Below are positions 7,938 to 16,551 of a stretch of DNA of 64,000 bases, piece by piece. Positions within the stretch are counted from its first letter, which is position 1. The number at the start of each line of letters is the position of its first letter. The DNA comes from Jeotgalicoccus sp052093725 (GTDB taxonomy: Bacteria > Bacillota > Bacilli > Staphylococcales > Salinicoccaceae), in NCBI GenBank assembly GCA_052093725.1, contig JBQDHL010000002.1, forward strand, positions 1 through 64,000, in the 5' to 3' direction. Below the pieces are notes generated by a model that saw only the letters and a list, made by a program, of their open reading frames with translations, had not been told where the DNA came from and did not search any database. The translations under genes were made by a program, and so were the position numbers.

Positions 7938-8909
7938 CTAATTATCATATTCGAGCAGTATATCTCTGATCTGTTTTCTCGCTTCAATGCCTTCTTTTAT
8001 CGGATACAGCGGGAATACGTGGTTTTGCATCTCGTATTCGTAATATTCGTAGTCCGCACCTGCGGCTTCAAGCAGCTGAACGTACTTCCGTGCATCGGGC
8101 AGAATAATTTCTCTTGTCCCGACTATAAGATAAAGTTTCGGCAGCCCGGACAAATCTCCGAACATTGGTGATACTTTATAGTAATCCGGATCTGCATCTC
8201 CTGACCAGATTTTACCGATAATTTTCAGGTTATCCGGTTTCAGCATCGGTTCGACTGTTTCGTATACTTCAATATCAGGATTACCCAGCGTAATGTCAAG
8301 CCATGGCGAGATAACTATTTGTGCTTTTGGCATTGGCAGCTGTCCTTTTTTTATCCACTGCACAAGTCCGAGTGTCAGGCCGCCGCCTGCCGAGTCTCCC
8401 ATAATGACGATACTGTCATTTTCCTGTACGAGTTCTTTATATAATTTCTGCACAGCTTCATATGCTGCATCATAAGTATGTTCCGGTGTTTTCGGATATA
8501 TCGGCACAATAAATTCCATCTCTGTTTCTTTTACGAGCTTGCTTAAAAATCTCCAGTGGAATACTGACGGCTGGTGAATATATCCGCCGCCGTGCAAGTA
8601 CAGCACACGCTGCTTACGCTTTTTTGATTTTGGAGACATTCTGAATACTTTCATACCTGATACTTCATAACTTTCGATATCTGATGTCACAATGCTCCGC
8701 GGGATTTCATACTCCTCGCGGTTTTCTTCAGCATTACGTTCCAGCATTTCATCATCCACTTCTGCGATATCGAAGTTCACCACTCTGATTAAATCTTCTG
8801 CGAGTTCGCTGCCGATACTTCGTTTATTTACAAACAGCGCCCGGTAGATATACATAATTATACCGGATACTGCAGTAAAAACCGCGACACCTCTAAATAA
8901 TATTTTCAT
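7938..8909 (-). CDS. alpha/beta hydrolase, hormone-sensitive-lipase-like esterase
   Basis: 323-residue esterase/lipase of the HSL-like (alpha/beta hydrolase_3) group. The oxyanion-hole motif HGGGYI precedes the nucleophile elbow GDSAGGG; an Asp in IILPDARKY and the His in QNHVFPLY complete a plausible triad. A single hydrophobic N-terminal segment suggests membrane anchoring. Last gene of an operon behind a DUF6320 protein and an acyltransferase-like protein, 29 bases after the DUF6320 stop codon. The trio suggests ester or lipid metabolism: one enzyme making and one cleaving an acyl ester. The substrate is not evident. Confidence 0.9.
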   Translation of the reverse strand: MKILFRGVAVFTAVSGIIMYIYRALFVNKRSIGSELAEDLIRVVNFDIAEVDDEMLERNAEENREEYEIPRSIVTSDIESYEVSGMKVFRMSPKSKKRKQRVLYLHGGGYIHQPSVFHWRFLSKLVKETEMEFIVPIYPKTPEHTYDAAYEAVQKLYKELVQENDSIVIMGDSAGGGLTLGLVQWIKKGQLPMPKAQIVISPWLDITLGNPDIEVYETVEPMLKPDNLKIIGKIWSGDADPDYYKVSPMFGDLSGLPKLYLIVGTREIILPDARKYVQLLEAAGADYEYYEYEMQNHVFPLYPIKEGIEARKQIRDILLEYDN

Positions 8910-8938
8910 CTCATCCGTCCCTCTATTGTTTACTTATA

Positions 8939-9604
8939 TTAAAAATGAAATCTTCTGCCTAGCTGAGTCATCACTGATTCGTTGGCAACGAGCAGCATCG
9001 CGATAAATGTTACGACTCCGAGTGATCCTGCGGATACACTTGGCCAGAGAACATCTGCAACACCTGAAAGGTACAGGATGAGCGGCAGAAATCCGAATCC
9101 AATCATCATCAATAGAAAACTGATGTAGCCGGTCCAGTTCATGCGGACTTTAATCATAATGATTGAAATGAGCATAATGCCTGCGATAATTACAAACGGT
9201 ACAACGTAGTTGACCGCCCAGTGTATCGAGCCGGACATCCCGTCGATAACAAGCAGCAGTATCGTCAAGCTGATGACCTGTGCGATTATTTTACCGCCGA
9301 GATGCGATGCTGACAATATCGTATGGTTAAGTGATACAAGCAGGTAAAATATTGCGACTGCCACGTAGAACACCCATAAGAAGTGCGGCATGACAATTAA
9401 GTTCACTGTAAAACAGATCAACGTTGCGAGAATCCCCCCGATAATTGCGAGTCTCGATATGCGTGCGCGGATTTTATACTCCTGCTGGTCGTATACAGGA
9501 TAAGCTCTCTTGTCTTTTCTTTGTTCAACTTCCGATAATACTTTATGACACAGCGGACATGTCTGTTCCTCAGTGACTATTTCACAATCATGGCATCTAT
9601 TCAT
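8939..9604 (-). CDS. DUF6320 zinc-ribbon membrane protein
   Basis: 221-residue protein with an N-terminal zinc ribbon (Cys4, Cys7, Cys16, Cys19, as CHDC and CPLC) followed by a cytoplasmic linker and about six hydrophobic segments. It fits DUF6320 and has no known biochemical role. The start lies two bases after the stop of the acyltransferase gene, so the two are surely co-transcribed. I infer that it serves the same pathway as the adjacent acyltransferase and esterase, perhaps as a membrane partner. Confidence 0.8.
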   Translation of the reverse strand: MNRCHDCEIVTEEQTCPLCHKVLSEVEQRKDKRAYPVYDQQEYKIRARISRLAIIGGILATLICFTVNLIVMPHFLWVFYVAVAIFYLLVSLNHTILSASHLGGKIIAQVISLTILLLVIDGMSGSIHWAVNYVVPFVIIAGIMLISIIMIKVRMNWTGYISFLLMMIGFGFLPLILYLSGVADVLWPSVSAGSLGVVTFIAMLLVANESVMTQLGRRFHF

Positions 9605-9606
9605 GA

Positions 9607-10881
9607 TTACTCACCCCATCCGTTTGAAGATACAGTGACATCAAGCCCTGTTAGTCTTGTGATTTCTTTAAAAAATGTTTTTATAATTTCATTATCTTCT
9701 ATTGAACGTGAGAATGTGATCGTTAATTTATTGTTTACCGTTGCTGTTCCGCAGTTAATCGGACTTTTATTAGTAGGATAAAGTACGACATCCATCGAAT
9801 CGGCATACGGTCTCATCGATTCCGGTATTTGTACATTTCCAAGATTCGACACTGTTATCGTCTTCGCACGTTCGCCGAACTGGTTAAATGCAAAGCGCAT
9901 TACCGGATATTTAATAAATACAGGGATGACTCTGAGCCATAAATGACTTTGAAATGCGACGAACCTGTTAATGCCTTCCTGTAAAAATGCTTTGTCCGTC
10001 TTCGCAATCAGCTGCTTTGTCACCTGTTCGATAACTTCTTCGAGTAATACATCATCATTCATTTTGACACCGATGTTCGAGACGGAGAAAAAGTTGCGGA
10101 TTGAAACCGATGGGAAATGTCTCCGCAGACTGACCGGCATCGCTACCGTAATCAGTGAAGCTTTTGATTTCTCACGGTGTTTTTCCATATGAATAGATTT
10201 TATCAGCACACTTGTTAAAAACCCTGTCAGTGATGTGCCCTGAGCTTTTGCGTATGTATTCAGTGCACCTGCGTCGACCACACCCTGAATGACATTAATT
10301 CCGGGCGGGTTAAGCTGAGTTCCTTTTAACTGATAAGCTTTTTTGTCACTCGATGTTGGATTTTTAACCGTCCGTGATGTTGCATATTTTTCAAAACTGT
10401 CTTCCACTTCTTCACGTTTCGGTTCATCGTGCGGCAGCATAATTAATGTACCATCCGCTTCAACCGGCTCACCTTTCAGTTTTAAATATTGATACGTGAG
10501 TGTTTTTAAAAACTCGGCCGCACCGCCGCCGTCTGTCAGAGAGTGAAATACTTCCACTGAAATACGCTTGCCAAAATACAGCACGCGTATTAAAAATGCA
10601 TTATTTTCTTTTCTGTCTATCGGTGCACACGGATAATCCGTTTCTTTTTTCACCATCAGCACCTGATCGTTCTTCTCTAAGAAATCCCAAAACAGTCCCT
10701 TACGTACTCTGACTGTCAGTGTCGGGAATCTCATGACGACGATATCCAGTGCCTCCTGCAGAACTTTCGAATCGACTGTCTCATGCAGCGTCATCGATAC
10801 ACGGAATACTGCAGAGTTCGAAGCATTCGATACTGCATGAAAAATTTTCCCTGTATTATCTATTTTATACCACTGATCCAT
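9607..10881 (-). CDS. alcohol acetyltransferase-like / condensation-fold acyltransferase
   Basis: 424-residue protein of the CoA-dependent acyltransferase/condensation fold. The catalytic HxxxDG motif is visible as FHSLTDGGGA, and a second fold-typical segment VSNLGNV lies near residue 335. The N terminus (MDQWYKIDNTGKIFHAVSN) resembles bacterial alcohol acetyltransferase-annotated proteins. An ATG seven codons upstream exists, but GGAGG lies just before the internal ATG at 10881, which I take as the start. First gene of the operon with DUF6320 and the esterase. Such proteins may transfer acyl groups to alcohols or surface lipids; the reaction here is not known. Confidence 0.8.
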   Translation of the reverse strand: MDQWYKIDNTGKIFHAVSNASNSAVFRVSMTLHETVDSKVLQEALDIVVMRFPTLTVRVRKGLFWDFLEKNDQVLMVKKETDYPCAPIDRKENNAFLIRVLYFGKRISVEVFHSLTDGGGAAEFLKTLTYQYLKLKGEPVEADGTLIMLPHDEPKREEVEDSFEKYATSRTVKNPTSSDKKAYQLKGTQLNPPGINVIQGVVDAGALNTYAKAQGTSLTGFLTSVLIKSIHMEKHREKSKASLITVAMPVSLRRHFPSVSIRNFFSVSNIGVKMNDDVLLEEVIEQVTKQLIAKTDKAFLQEGINRFVAFQSHLWLRVIPVFIKYPVMRFAFNQFGERAKTITVSNLGNVQIPESMRPYADSMDVVLYPTNKSPINCGTATVNNKLTITFSRSIEDNEIIKTFFKEITRLTGLDVTVSSNGWGE

Positions 10882-10933
10882 TTTACTACCTCCGCCGTGC
10901 AATTTGCATATTAATTAAATTGTATATGCTGGA

Positions 10934-10987
10934 GAAAAAAAACAGAAGCAAAACCTACTATATAATTAGCAGTTCCGCTTCTGTTTA
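10934..10987 (-). terminator. terminator of tandem binding-protein genes
   Basis: On the minus strand AAACAGAAGC pairs with GCTTCTGTTT across a loop of about 30 bases and is followed by a long T run. Confidence 0.75.
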
Positions 10988-10991
10988 TTTA

Positions 10992-12674
10992 TTATTCCGC
11001 TGTTTGCTCTTCCAATGTTACCGTTCTGAAGTCGGGCTTCGCCAGATGCCCTGTGTCGAGGTTCCCGACTTCAGCGCGTGCCGCATGAGCACTTGCCGCC
11101 TGTCTGATAAATATAGATGGTTGTTCTTCGACGAGTATTTCGTCAACTTGCTTATAAATTTCTGCGCGTTTCTCTGTGTCAGATTCTTCGCGTCCGGCTT
11201 CGAGCAGTTTATCGACTTCCGGATTATCAAAGAATGCACGGTTACCGGCATTCCCTTTCATCGATGAGTGAAACAGCGGCCATAAGCCCTGGTCCGGGTC
11301 TCCTACTGCGTTCGGCCAGCCGAGAATAAATAAGTCATGCTCGCCGTTCGATATTGCTTCTAGATAAGTACCCCACTCAAGCTGTTCGACTACCAGGTTA
11401 ATACCAATTTCTTTCAGTTCTTCCTGCAGCAGTATCGCAATATCAATACGTTCCGGTACATCGTTCGTCATAATTTTTAAGTCCAGACCGTCTTCGTAGC
11501 CCGCTTCCTTCATTAATTCCTTCGCACGTTCCGGGTCATGCTCCAAGTCAACAAGATCCTCGTTATATCCAAGTACTTCTTCCTGCAGCGCACCTTTCAT
11601 AGTACGTCCCTGCCCGTAATAGACACCTTCCATAACCGCTTCTTTATCCACCATGTGGCCGATTGCCTGACGCACTTTTTTATCTTTAAGCGCGCCCTTT
11701 TCAGTGTTCATGCCGACGTATTCATTCGAAATGTTATAAATGCCGTTTTCAGTTTGCAGTTCCGGATTGCTTGCCAGTCTGTCCCACTGCGAGTTTTCAA
11801 TACCGTAAATAAAGTGGGACTGTCCTGTTTCAAGCTCCGCAATACGCGCTGTCGATTCTGTAACTACTTTAAATGTCAGCGTGTCGATTTTTGCCGGTTC
11901 CTGCCAGTAGTCATCATATCGTTCAACGACAACCGATTCTCCCGGAGTTCTCGACTGGAACTTCATGTAGCCTGTGCCGACTGGTTTTTGTTCGATTATG
12001 GCACCTGTATCCGTACCGATTGCATTAGCAGTTTTCTCAAATTCTTCTCCGCCTGCTTCACGGAGTTCGTAATATTCATCTAAAGTCATATCAAGTCCTG
12101 CCTGATCGATAGCATTCTGATAGTCTTCGTCGATCACAGCTTTAGAAACAATACCACCGGCATCATGCGCCAGATAGTTCGGTAGCGCTGCGAACGGGTA
12201 TTCCGTCACAATTTCTACTGTGTAATCGTCAATCACATTAATTTCAGTAATCATTTCAAAAATATTCGCACGTGATGACGCAACAGCCGGGTCAACGATA
12301 CGTTCGATGCTCGCCTTAAATGCTTCTGCATTAAAATCCGTGCCGTCATGGAACGTTACATCATCTCTCAGACTGAATTCCCATGTCGTATCGTCAACCT
12401 GTTCATAGTCTGTTGTCAGTGTCATTTCCGGCTCCATATTCTCGTCTATATCAAATAACCCTTCATATAATACGTCTCTGCGCTGATCTGACGGCAAATC
12501 ATTCTGCCCTGCCGGATCAAGAGACGAGGTGTCACTCGCATACGATGCGATGAAATCTCCCCCTGAAGTATTTGTTTCTCCGTCCTCATCTGCAACTTTC
12601 ACGTTTGCATCACTCGTACATGCCGCAAGCCCCAGTGCCATTGCAGCGATTGTTAAACGTTTGAAATACTTCAT
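10992..12674 (-). CDS. ABC transporter substrate-binding lipoprotein, family 5
   Basis: Third SBP_bac_5 lipoprotein, 560 residues, lipobox LAAC with Cys19. Family blocks: SLDPAGQNDLPSDQRR, FHDGTDFNAEAF, KDKKVRQAIGHMVDKEA and GWPNAVGDPDQGLW. It is far more similar to the next gene upstream (12720-14402) than to the first two copies, for example IVDPAVASSRANIFEM and TEYPFAALPNYLAHDAGG are shared, so the pair arose by a recent tandem duplication. Only 45 bases separate the two genes and no terminator lies between them, so they are probably co-transcribed. The substrate is likely a peptide or glutathione-like compound. Confidence 0.93.
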   Translation of the reverse strand: MKYFKRLTIAAMALGLAACTSDANVKVADEDGETNTSGGDFIASYASDTSSLDPAGQNDLPSDQRRDVLYEGLFDIDENMEPEMTLTTDYEQVDDTTWEFSLRDDVTFHDGTDFNAEAFKASIERIVDPAVASSRANIFEMITEINVIDDYTVEIVTEYPFAALPNYLAHDAGGIVSKAVIDEDYQNAIDQAGLDMTLDEYYELREAGGEEFEKTANAIGTDTGAIIEQKPVGTGYMKFQSRTPGESVVVERYDDYWQEPAKIDTLTFKVVTESTARIAELETGQSHFIYGIENSQWDRLASNPELQTENGIYNISNEYVGMNTEKGALKDKKVRQAIGHMVDKEAVMEGVYYGQGRTMKGALQEEVLGYNEDLVDLEHDPERAKELMKEAGYEDGLDLKIMTNDVPERIDIAILLQEELKEIGINLVVEQLEWGTYLEAISNGEHDLFILGWPNAVGDPDQGLWPLFHSSMKGNAGNRAFFDNPEVDKLLEAGREESDTEKRAEIYKQVDEILVEEQPSIFIRQAASAHAARAEVGNLDTGHLAKPDFRTVTLEEQTAE

Positions 12675-12719
12675 ATTATATATCCCCCTGGATTATCTCT
12701 GTTTTTTTATGATAAAACC

Positions 12720-14402
12720 CTATTGCTCATTAATAGTGACATTTCTAAAATCAGGTTTGTTGAAGTGGCTGATGTAGAGCCCTTCGACTTCGGTACGTGC
12801 AGCATTCGCACTTTGCGACTGTCTGATAAAGACCGCCGGCTGTTCTTCTACGAGAATTTTATCGATTTCCTGATATATTTCTTCCCGTTTAGTGTCATCC
12901 AACTCTCTGCGTCCCTGTTCAAGCAGTTCATCAACTTCCGCATTATCAAAGAATGAACGGTTGCCCGGTGTGCCCTGCATTGATGAATGGAACAGTGGCC
13001 AGATGCCCTGATCCGGATCTCCAACAGGATTCGGCCAGCCTAAGATGAATAGATCGTGCTCCCCGTTTGATACTGCTTCGAGGTATGCGCCCCACTCAAG
13101 CTGTTCGATGTTTAAATTAATACCGACTTCTTTCAGTTCTTCCTGCAGGTAAATTGCAAGGTCGACACGTTCAGGTGTGTCATTTGTCATAATCGTCAAG
13201 TCAAAGCCGTCGCCGTAGCCCGCTTCTTCAAGTAATTCTTTCGCACGTTCCGGATTGTACTCGAGATCTTCAAGATCTTCGTTATATCCTAAGATTTCTT
13301 CCTGCAGTGCGCCCTTCATCGTCCGGCCGACACCGTAGTAGATACCTTCCATAATCGTTTCTTTGTCGACCATATGGCCGATTGCCTGACGCACTCTCTT
13401 ATCTTCAAGCGGTCCTTTTTGCGTGTTCATGCCAACGTATTCATTAGATAGGTTATACACCGGATGAGTTTCCATCTCCGGGTGGTTTTCTATACGATCC
13501 CACTGTGCATTATCAAATCCTTGTATGAAGTGCGACTGTCCGCTTTCAAGTTCAGCGATTCTTGAGGCATCTTCTGCAACGACTTTAAAAGTAATCGTGT
13601 CGAGTTTCGCAGGCTCATCCCAGTAGTCATCAAATCGTTCAACGACTACATTTTCTCCCGGTGAACGTGACTGGAATTTCATATAGCCTGTACCGACAGG
13701 TTTCTGTTCGACAATCGTTCCTGTCGCTCGTCCGACATCGCCAGCAGTTTCTTCATATTCTTCGCCGCCTGCTGCACGCTGTTCGTAGAACTCATCGAGT
13801 GTCATATCGAGCTCCGCTTCGTCGAGTGCATTCTGGTAGTCTTCATCTATTACTGCTTTAGAGACCATGCCGCCGGCATCATGTGCAAGATAGTTCGGCA
13901 GTGCCGCAAATGGATACTCGGTCACGATTTCAACTGTATAATCATCAATGACGTTAACCTCTTCAATCATTTCAAAAATATTCGCCCGTGATGATGCTAC
14001 TGCCGGATCGACAATTCTTTCGATATTCGCTTTGACTGCCTCTGCATTAAATTCAGTACCATCATGGAATTGAACCCCTTCACGCAAATTAAAGACCCAA
14101 GTTGTCTCATCAGTCTGCTCGTAATCTGCCGCAAGACGCGGTTCCGGCTCCAGATCATCATTTAAATAAAGGAGTCCTTCATATATAACGTTTCTGCGCT
14201 GGTCAGACGGCAAATCATTCTGGCCTGCCGGATCAAGTGAAGAAACATCTGTTGCATATGAAGCAACCAAATCTCCACCGGTGTTCGTTTCTTCTGTATT
14301 TTCTTCTTCATCGGTGACTTCGACATCTGAATCGCTCGTACAAGCTGCCATTATTAATATAAGTGCAGCCATTAATAGATATGTATAGTATTTTTTCGTC
14401 AA
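12720..14402 (-). CDS. ABC transporter substrate-binding lipoprotein, family 5 (TTG start)
   Basis: Fourth SBP_bac_5 lipoprotein, 560 residues from a TTG start at 14402. I chose TTG because GGAGG lies seven bases before it and the resulting signal peptide (MTKKYYTYLL, lipobox MAAC, Cys21) is clean; the in-frame ATG at 14429 has no ribosome binding site and would add nine odd residues. It carries the blocks SLDPAGQNDLPSDQRR, FHDGTEFNAEAVKANIERI and GWPNPVGDPDQG. It is the first gene of a two-gene unit with its tandem duplicate, and it is divergent from the permease-ATPase operon at 14695, with a perfect cre site in the shared intergenic region. Confidence 0.92.
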   Translation of the reverse strand: MTKKYYTYLLMAALILIMAACTSDSDVEVTDEEENTEETNTGGDLVASYATDVSSLDPAGQNDLPSDQRRNVIYEGLLYLNDDLEPEPRLAADYEQTDETTWVFNLREGVQFHDGTEFNAEAVKANIERIVDPAVASSRANIFEMIEEVNVIDDYTVEIVTEYPFAALPNYLAHDAGGMVSKAVIDEDYQNALDEAELDMTLDEFYEQRAAGGEEYEETAGDVGRATGTIVEQKPVGTGYMKFQSRSPGENVVVERFDDYWDEPAKLDTITFKVVAEDASRIAELESGQSHFIQGFDNAQWDRIENHPEMETHPVYNLSNEYVGMNTQKGPLEDKRVRQAIGHMVDKETIMEGIYYGVGRTMKGALQEEILGYNEDLEDLEYNPERAKELLEEAGYGDGFDLTIMTNDTPERVDLAIYLQEELKEVGINLNIEQLEWGAYLEAVSNGEHDLFILGWPNPVGDPDQGIWPLFHSSMQGTPGNRSFFDNAEVDELLEQGRRELDDTKREEIYQEIDKILVEEQPAVFIRQSQSANAARTEVEGLYISHFNKPDFRNVTINEQ

Positions 14403-14465
14403 TTTGCATCCTCCATAATTGTGATACACTCAATTCATAGGAATCTTGTATGTATTATAATCCAG

Positions 14466-14495
14466 ATTATAGCACTATGAATTAAAAAGATGCAA
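14466..14495 (-). promoter_or_regulatory. sigma-A promoter of the tandem binding-protein genes
   Basis: On the minus strand TTGCAT and TATAAT are spaced by 18 bases, with TG one base before the -10 box (extended -10). It lies about 65 bases before the TTG start. Confidence 0.65.
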
Positions 14496-14529
14496 CATCT
14501 AAATTTTGCCAAAACCCTTGATACATATA

Positions 14530-14543
14530 AGGAAACGCTTTCA
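14530..14543. promoter_or_regulatory. CcpA cre site, perfect, between divergent ABC units
   Basis: AGGAAACGCTTTCA matches the cre consensus at all 14 positions. It lies 13 bases upstream of the -35 box of the permease operon and about 35 bases upstream of the -35 box of the divergent binding-protein genes, so it could control both. Confidence 0.75.
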
Positions 14544-14555
14544 ATTTGTTGATTT

Positions 14556-14584
14556 TTGTGAATATTGCCAGTAAAAAGTATAGA
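14556..14584 (+). promoter_or_regulatory. sigma-A promoter of ABC permease-ATPase operon
   Basis: TTGTGA and TATAGA are separated by 17 bases; the predicted transcript starts near 14591 with a leader of about 100 bases. The -10 box overlaps the left arm of the inverted repeat at 14578-14616. Confidence 0.5.
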
Positions 14585-14616
14585 CTAAAGCGATTCATTC
14601 TTGTTATAGTCTATAC
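14578..14616. promoter_or_regulatory. long-spaced inverted repeat at the ABC operon promoter
   Basis: GTATAGACT and AGTCTATAC form perfect 9-base arms separated by 21 bases (centres 30 bases apart, about three helical turns). The left arm overlaps the -10 box, the right arm lies in the leader. It is a candidate operator for an unidentified regulator. Confidence 0.5.
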
Positions 14617-14694
14617 ATCGATGTATTGTGAATAAATACGTCTGCAATTTTTCGATTTATCTTAATATTCAGTTTCAAGAGGGGGTTAAGTTGT

Positions 14695-15603
14695 ATGTCC
14701 AATATACAACCAAGTCAGGTTCCAGTAAGAAAGCCTGCCAATCGTAGACTCGACAATTTCAAAGACTTCTATAAGAAGCTTCGAAAGAACAAAGCAGCAC
14801 TCGTCGGTCTCTACGTATTGGTATTTTTATTTTTCGTTTCAATCTTTGGTGCACTGGACGCCAACTATAATATATTAGGCGTAAATTCAAACGCTACCAA
14901 CCTTACTGATAAACTGCTGGGTCCTTCAGCACAGTACTGGTTTGGTACAGATCACCTGGGCCGCGATATCTTTTATCGTATTCTTCACGGTATGTACATA
15001 ACACTGGGTGTAGGTTTTGCAGCAACCTTTATGGCTGCTATAGTCGGGGTGCCAATTGGTCTCCTCGCAGGATACTTCGGCGGATGGATTGATACTATCA
15101 TCATGCGCTTGATGGATATTCTTCTTGCATTCCCAGGTATTTTACTGGCACTTGCAATTGTGAGTGTACTTGGCGGAAGCACGTTTAACGTAACAGTTGC
15201 CATCGCAATCGGGGCACTGCCGCAGTTCGCACGTATTGTCCGCGGTTCAACGCTGACAACGCGCAAACTTGAATACATCGATGCAATCAGAGCACTTGGT
15301 GCTCGCGACGGAAAAATTATATTCCAGCATATTCTGCCGAATATAATGTCACCGATTATCGTTAATACAACTTTATTTGTCGCAACAGCGATTCTTTCAG
15401 CAGCGGGTCTGTCATTCCTTGGATTAGGAGTACAGCCGCCGACGCCGGAATGGGGAGCTATGCTTAACGATGGTAGAAACTACATGTATCAGGCAGCACA
15501 CATTACGTTCTTCCCTGGTATGATGATCGTTATCGTAGTGCTCGCATTTAACTTGTTTGGGGACGGCTTGAGAGATGCTCTCGATCCGAAGGCCAAAAAA
15601 TAG
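14695..15603 (+). CDS. ABC transporter permease, DppC/OppC/GsiD type
   Basis: 302-residue inner-membrane permease of the oligopeptide/dipeptide family. The N-terminal OppC-type segment (FYKKLRKNKAALVGLYVLV) precedes the transmembrane domain, and the cytoplasmic EAA loop reads YIDAIRALGARDGKIIFQHILPN without interruption in the gene. GGGGG precedes the ATG. It heads a four-gene operon with the second permease and two ATPases. The order C-B-D-F is unusual, since the B-type permease normally comes first. No binding protein is in the operon; the divergent pair and the two upstream copies are the likely partners. Confidence 0.93.
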   Translation: MSNIQPSQVPVRKPANRRLDNFKDFYKKLRKNKAALVGLYVLVFLFFVSIFGALDANYNILGVNSNATNLTDKLLGPSAQYWFGTDHLGRDIFYRILHGMYITLGVGFAATFMAAIVGVPIGLLAGYFGGWIDTIIMRLMDILLAFPGILLALAIVSVLGGSTFNVTVAIAIGALPQFARIVRGSTLTTRKLEYIDAIRALGARDGKIIFQHILPNIMSPIIVNTTLFVATAILSAAGLSFLGLGVQPPTPEWGAMLNDGRNYMYQAAHITFFPGMMIVIVVLAFNLFGDGLRDALDPKAKK

Positions 15604-15615
15604 GAGGAGGATATC

Positions 15616-16536
15616 ATGACTAAATTTATAATTCGCAGATTGTTTCAGCTTATCCCCGTGCTCCTCGGAGTTACGGTACTCGTGTTCAGTCTGATGCACC
15701 TCACTCCGGGTAACCCAGCTGTTATTATGGCAGGGGAAAGCGCGCCGGAAGCTACTGTAAAAGCGATTGAGGCAAGACTCGGGTTAAACGACCCATTATA
15801 TGAACAATATTTCAGATTTTTAGGGAACGCGGTACAACTGGACTTCGGTTCATCTATCCGTGACAACATTCCCGTCTTTAACCATATAAGTGCACGTTTT
15901 GCTATTACTCTTGAATTATCTGTAATGGCTATGATCTTCAGTGTTTTCTGGGGACTGTTAGCAGGTATTATTTCTGCAGTAAGAAGATATACATTCGAAG
16001 ACGTTGCAATGATGGTTGTTGCACTATTCGGTCTGTCGATGCCAAACTTCTGGCTTGGACTTATGTTAATTCAATGGTTTGCAATTGAGTTCCAGATCTT
16101 TAAACCTACGGGCTGGGGCAGTCTTGAACAGAACGTACTGCCGGTTATCACACTCGGTACCGCCGGTGCTGCCATAATTGCACGTATGACACGAAGCAGT
16201 ATGCTCGATGTAATTGATCAGGATTACATACGTACCGCACGTGCCAAAGGTGTTAAAGAAGGTTCGGTTATTTTACGGCACGCACTTAAAAATGCGATGA
16301 TTCCCGTAATTACTGTAATCGGTATTCAATTCGGTTCATTCTTAGCGGGTTCTGTACTGACGGAAAGTGTATTCGCAATTAACGGTCTCGGAAGATTGAT
16401 TATCGATTCAATCCTTCAGCGTGACTTCCCTGTTGTCCAGGGCGCAATACTTGTTATTGCAGTAGTATTCGTTATCGTTAACCTTGTTGTTGATATTACG
16501 TACAGACTGCTGAATAAACGAGTGGACTTAAACTAA
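15616..16536 (+). CDS. ABC transporter permease, DppB/OppB/GsiC type
   Basis: 306-residue permease that pairs with the preceding one to form the membrane channel. The N terminus (RRLFQLIPVLLGVTVLVF) with HLTPGNPA is typical of DppB/GsiC, and the EAA loop YIRTARAKGVKEGSVI followed by HALKNAMIPV is intact. It starts 12 bases after the upstream stop codon, behind a GGAGGA ribosome binding site. The length agrees with the family (about 306 residues in GsiC). Confidence 0.94.
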   Translation: MTKFIIRRLFQLIPVLLGVTVLVFSLMHLTPGNPAVIMAGESAPEATVKAIEARLGLNDPLYEQYFRFLGNAVQLDFGSSIRDNIPVFNHISARFAITLELSVMAMIFSVFWGLLAGIISAVRRYTFEDVAMMVVALFGLSMPNFWLGLMLIQWFAIEFQIFKPTGWGSLEQNVLPVITLGTAGAAIIARMTRSSMLDVIDQDYIRTARAKGVKEGSVILRHALKNAMIPVITVIGIQFGSFLAGSVLTESVFAINGLGRLIIDSILQRDFPVVQGAILVIAVVFVIVNLVVDITYRLLNKRVDLN

Positions 16537-16551
16537 GAAGGAGTGAAAATC

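Noticed and set aside
10749..11267. 172-residue plus-strand frame spanning an operon end and terminator
   Set aside because: It crosses a terminator and runs antisense to two real genes; no start signals.
11538..12083. 181-residue plus-strand frame within a binding-protein gene
   Set aside because: Antisense shadow of a conserved lipoprotein gene.
14403..14429. ATG start at 14429 for the fourth binding protein
   Set aside because: No ribosome binding site; it would read through the GGAGG used by the TTG start and spoil the signal peptide.
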